From Zobellia amurskyensis (GTDB taxonomy: Bacteria > Bacteroidota > Bacteroidia > Flavobacteriales > Flavobacteriaceae), in the NCBI RefSeq assembly GCF_009725985.1, contig NZ_RCNR01000041.1:1-43274 (forward strand): a stretch of DNA of 43,274 nt, written 5' to 3'. A model generated the notes under the pieces. It was not told the DNA's origin and searched no databases. It was given only the letters and a program-made list of their open reading frames with translations. Within the stretch, counting starts at the first letter, position 1; each line of letters starts with the position of its first letter. A program made the translations under genes and the position numbers. This document shows positions 41,214-43,274 of this stretch, in pieces.

Positions 41214-41615
41214 TTAGCCTTTGACTAATTGGTTGATATCCCAGTACTCAAGAACTTTATGGAGTTTTGATTGATACTCTTCATATTTTAGAGGCTTTAT
41301 AACATAACCTGCTACTCCAATTTTATAGCATTCTAACAAATCCGCTCTATTTTCAGATGTTGTAAGAATGACTGTAGGAAGATATTTTAAAACATCGTCG
41401 GCCTTAAGAATACTTAAAAACTCAATGCCGTTCATTCTGGGCATATTAAGATCTAGTAAAATAATATCCGGCAATTTATTACCCGATTTCAATACTTCTA
41501 AAGCATCTTCACCATTCTTGGTTTCAATGATATTATGCTTCAGTTCCAATTTCTTTACCGTACGCTGTAATTTCATTACCTCAATAGCATCGTCCTCAAT
41601 CAATAAAATATCCAT
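41214..41615 (-). CDS. Single-domain CheY-like response regulator
   Basis: 133 residues, receiver only: acidic pair D8-D9 (LLIEDDAIEV), phospho-acceptor D55 (IILLDLNMPRMNG), T85-T86 and K107 (GYVIKPLKYEEY). Subfamily resembles the Rcp1-like regulators next to phytochrome-type kinases. No output domain, so it could pass phosphate to the HPt or act by protein binding. Same strand, 76 bases upstream of the H-NOX gene, so probably part of the same unit. Confidence 0.93.
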   Translation of the reverse strand: MDILLIEDDAIEVMKLQRTVKKLELKHNIIETKNGEDALEVLKSGNKLPDIILLDLNMPRMNGIEFLSILKADDVLKYLPTVILTTSENRADLLECYKIGVAGYVIKPLKYEEYQSKLHKVLEYWDINQLVKG

Positions 41616-41904
41616 AACTCAATTATTAATGTTGATTACAAAATTCTTAAATAAATAATACAATTCTTACGAGGTGTAGGCGAATGGTAGACAACTGTAG
41701 ACGAATGGGAAATTGTATCGGTTAAAAGTTCTTTGTGGATAATTAAATCATACAGCAAATAGTTAATAAAAGTTCATATTTATCCTCCTATATAGGTTAA
41801 ATACATTATTTTAGATAATTCTCCCCCAAAATTTGTTCAGATTATTGGACTTGCTACATCAGCAACTCAAAAACTCATTCTTTAATAAAATTTTGTTGAA
41901 AATT
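41616..41904. other. 289-base spacer, no feature seen
   Basis: AT-rich divergent spacer between the CheY-like gene and the asparagine-synthetase-like gene. Both promoters should be here, but no exact TAnnTTTG box was found; a GAATTTTG on the minus strand upstream of the regulator is one base off. Confidence 0.4.
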
Positions 41905-43274
41905 ATGGCCAAAGCAATAACCGTCTGTTTCAAAAAACCAATTCAAAACGATATTTCAAAACTTGCTGAAAAAATCGCTAAACGTATAGAACCAAATAAC
42001 GTTCAGGCCCAGCAACCATATATTTCAAAAAATAAAACTACAATCAGCTTAATTTATAATCCAGCATCGACTATTGTAAAAGATGGAATAAATTATTGCT
42101 TGGGTACCTGTGAGCATGACAATTCACTATTTAAATATGACGCTCCTTTACCCAATGGGAGTTATGCTTTATTCCGTATAGGAAATGATAGAGTCGAAAT
42201 CGCATCGGATTATGCGGCATCAAGAACTTTATGGTACTACCATGATAATGACGTTTTTATGGCCTCTACCTCGCAGCGATTAATTATATCATTTCTAGGG
42301 GATTTTAAATTGAACAACAAAGCATGTAGCTGGTTTCTATGCACTGGTACCTTGGGACCCGGTCTTTCTTGGGATGAAAGAATAAAAATTGTTCCACCCA
42401 GAACCCGCTTGAAGTTAAATCGTGATAATTGGGAAGTTGAAATAGACCATAACCCAAATTTCAATTTTGATATAACCTATGATGAAGAAAAAACCGAATT
42501 ATCACATGAAGCCCAATTAAAAAATGCCGTAGAAAAAACAATAAAAGGTCTTAAGATAGACACTTCAAAATGGACATTGGCTCTTTCAGGTGGAATGGAC
42601 AGCAGAAGTCTTCTTTACCATTTAAAGGGAAAGAATCTTAACGCAGTTACATGGGGGCTAGGCAGAGCCTTGGGATTACCTACAAGTGATGCGTCTATTG
42701 CAAAGAATCTTGCGCAAAATTGCAATATGGAACATTCTTATGCAAAAATGGATTTTAGACCTGATAGTTTCCCTGTTCTTCTTGAGAGATTTTTAGCGGC
42801 TGGAGAGGGACGCCTGGACCATCTTGCCGCATATTTGGATGGTTTAGAACTGTGGGGGCAGCTATCTGCTTCTGGAAGAGGAGTCATTAGGGGCTATGAC
42901 GCTTTTGGAAGAAAACCACCTGTCACCAATTCGTATCAAGTAAGACGCACTTGTAACCTTATGACAAGTTTCGATTACACATCTTCAGATATTCCCGACG
43001 ATTTTCTGGTAAATTATGAAGATATTCCAGAACATTTACATCAGAAGGCAAACGAGTCTCTAGGGGATTGGAGATACAGGCTTTGGCTACAACATAGAAC
43101 TCCAATTACAACAGCTGCTCTAGAAGATATAAAGCTCGCTTATGTAGAAGTTATCAACCCTTTACTTAGTCAAAAAATTATTGCTTCCGTACAACAGGTG
43201 CCAATTGAACTAAGAACAAATAAAAAGATATGGAGGTCTATTGTTTCTGAAATGTTTCCAAAAATTCCTTTTGC
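41905..43274 (+). CDS. Asparagine-synthetase-like protein, partial at the window end, no catalytic N-terminal Cys
   Basis: The frame opens with ATG at 41905 and runs off the end after 456 codons, so the C-terminus is missing. Residues ~1-190 look like a degraded Ntn glutaminase-type half (DRVEIASDYAASRTLWYY, MASTSQRLIISFL, VPPRTRLKLNRDN) but start MAKAITVCF, so the Cys2 nucleophile of glutamine-dependent synthetases is absent. Residues from ~220 hold the ATP-pyrophosphatase motif S228-G-G-M-D-S233. Relatives of this layout include ammonia-independent amide-forming enzymes (beta-lactam synthetase type) and peptide-modifying enzymes; the substrate is unknown. Confidence 0.85.
   Translation, partial: MAKAITVCFKKPIQNDISKLAEKIAKRIEPNNVQAQQPYISKNKTTISLIYNPASTIVKDGINYCLGTCEHDNSLFKYDAPLPNGSYALFRIGNDRVEIASDYAASRTLWYYHDNDVFMASTSQRLIISFLGDFKLNNKACSWFLCTGTLGPGLSWDERIKIVPPRTRLKLNRDNWEVEIDHNPNFNFDITYDEEKTELSHEAQLKNAVEKTIKGLKIDTSKWTLALSGGMDSRSLLYHLKGKNLNAVTWGLGRALGLPTSDASIAKNLAQNCNMEHSYAKMDFRPDSFPVLLERFLAAGEGRLDHLAAYLDGLELWGQLSASGRGVIRGYDAFGRKPPVTNSYQVRRTCNLMTSFDYTSSDIPDDFLVNYEDIPEHLHQKANESLGDWRYRLWLQHRTPITTAALEDIKLAYVEVINPLLSQKIIASVQQVPIELRTNKKIWRSIVSEMFPKIPF

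Noticed and set aside
1-43274. CRISPR arrays, transposases and prophage genes
   Set aside because: No regularly spaced repeats and no recognisable transposase, integrase or capsid protein on either strand.

Overview
The window looks like the chromosome of a marine member of the Flavobacteriaceae (Zobellia/Maribacter-like; the genus is a guess). The evidence is low GC, TAnnTTTG-type -7 boxes with few Shine-Dalgarno sequences, a HmuY/TonB-receptor haem locus, DUF5060 and GH-type lipoproteins, and a class I ribonucleotide reductase whose ATP-cone sits on NrdB. I see no insertion sequence, prophage or CRISPR array.

Layout. 1-2.5 kb: FKBP lipoprotein, HslR-like S4 protein, a phosphoribosyltransferase and shikimate kinase. 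2.5-2.9 kb: two identical tRNA-Lys(TTT) genes with promoter and terminators. 2.9-8.6 kb: a small Cys-rich protein, then a haem-uptake locus (HmuY lipoprotein and TonB receptor on minus, divergent DUF6607 and DUF2271 proteins on plus) with a matched pair of operator-like elements between the two arms. 8.6-12.9 kb: nrdB-nrdA, with a decayed fragment of a second nrdA upstream. 12.9-17.7 kb: a coiled-coil-like hypothetical protein, a double universal stress protein, a YbdG-like MscS channel and a DUF5060/collagen-binding glycoside-hydrolase-like lipoprotein. 17.9-22 kb: a TetR-regulated set (AhpD/CMD, exported hypothetical, SDR, EthD, DsbA/FrnE) with two near-identical palindromic operators. 22.1-35 kb: a surface-glycan assembly locus. 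35.1-41.6 kb: a signalling operon. From 41.9 kb to the end: the start of an asparagine-synthetase-like gene, cut off by the window.

The most interesting part is 22-42 kb. The glycan locus encodes a response-regulator receiver fused to an ALG5/DPM1-like GT2, a GT4, a Wzx/MATE-like flippase, a large GT-C-like membrane protein, a lipoprotein, a membrane-anchored GH-A (GH5-like) hydrolase, a STAS protein lacking the usual serine, and a TPR/beta-barrel outer-membrane protein. This inventory parallels synthase-dependent exopolysaccharide systems such as Pel, but with different parts. Next to it lies a tightly packed operon with an H-NOX haem sensor, a PAS histidine kinase, a FIST-domain protein (the family of the NO sensor NosP), a second histidine kinase, an HPt protein and a LytTR regulator, preceded by a stand-alone receiver. 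I infer a gas/redox-responsive phosphorelay that may control glycan production, possibly by phosphorylating the receiver on the glycosyltransferase. That link is a hypothesis.

Smaller finds include a 39-residue membrane-protein gene (35139..35258) with its own promoter-like box, a gene starting with TTG (8089), and an asparagine-synthetase-like protein without the catalytic N-terminal cysteine.
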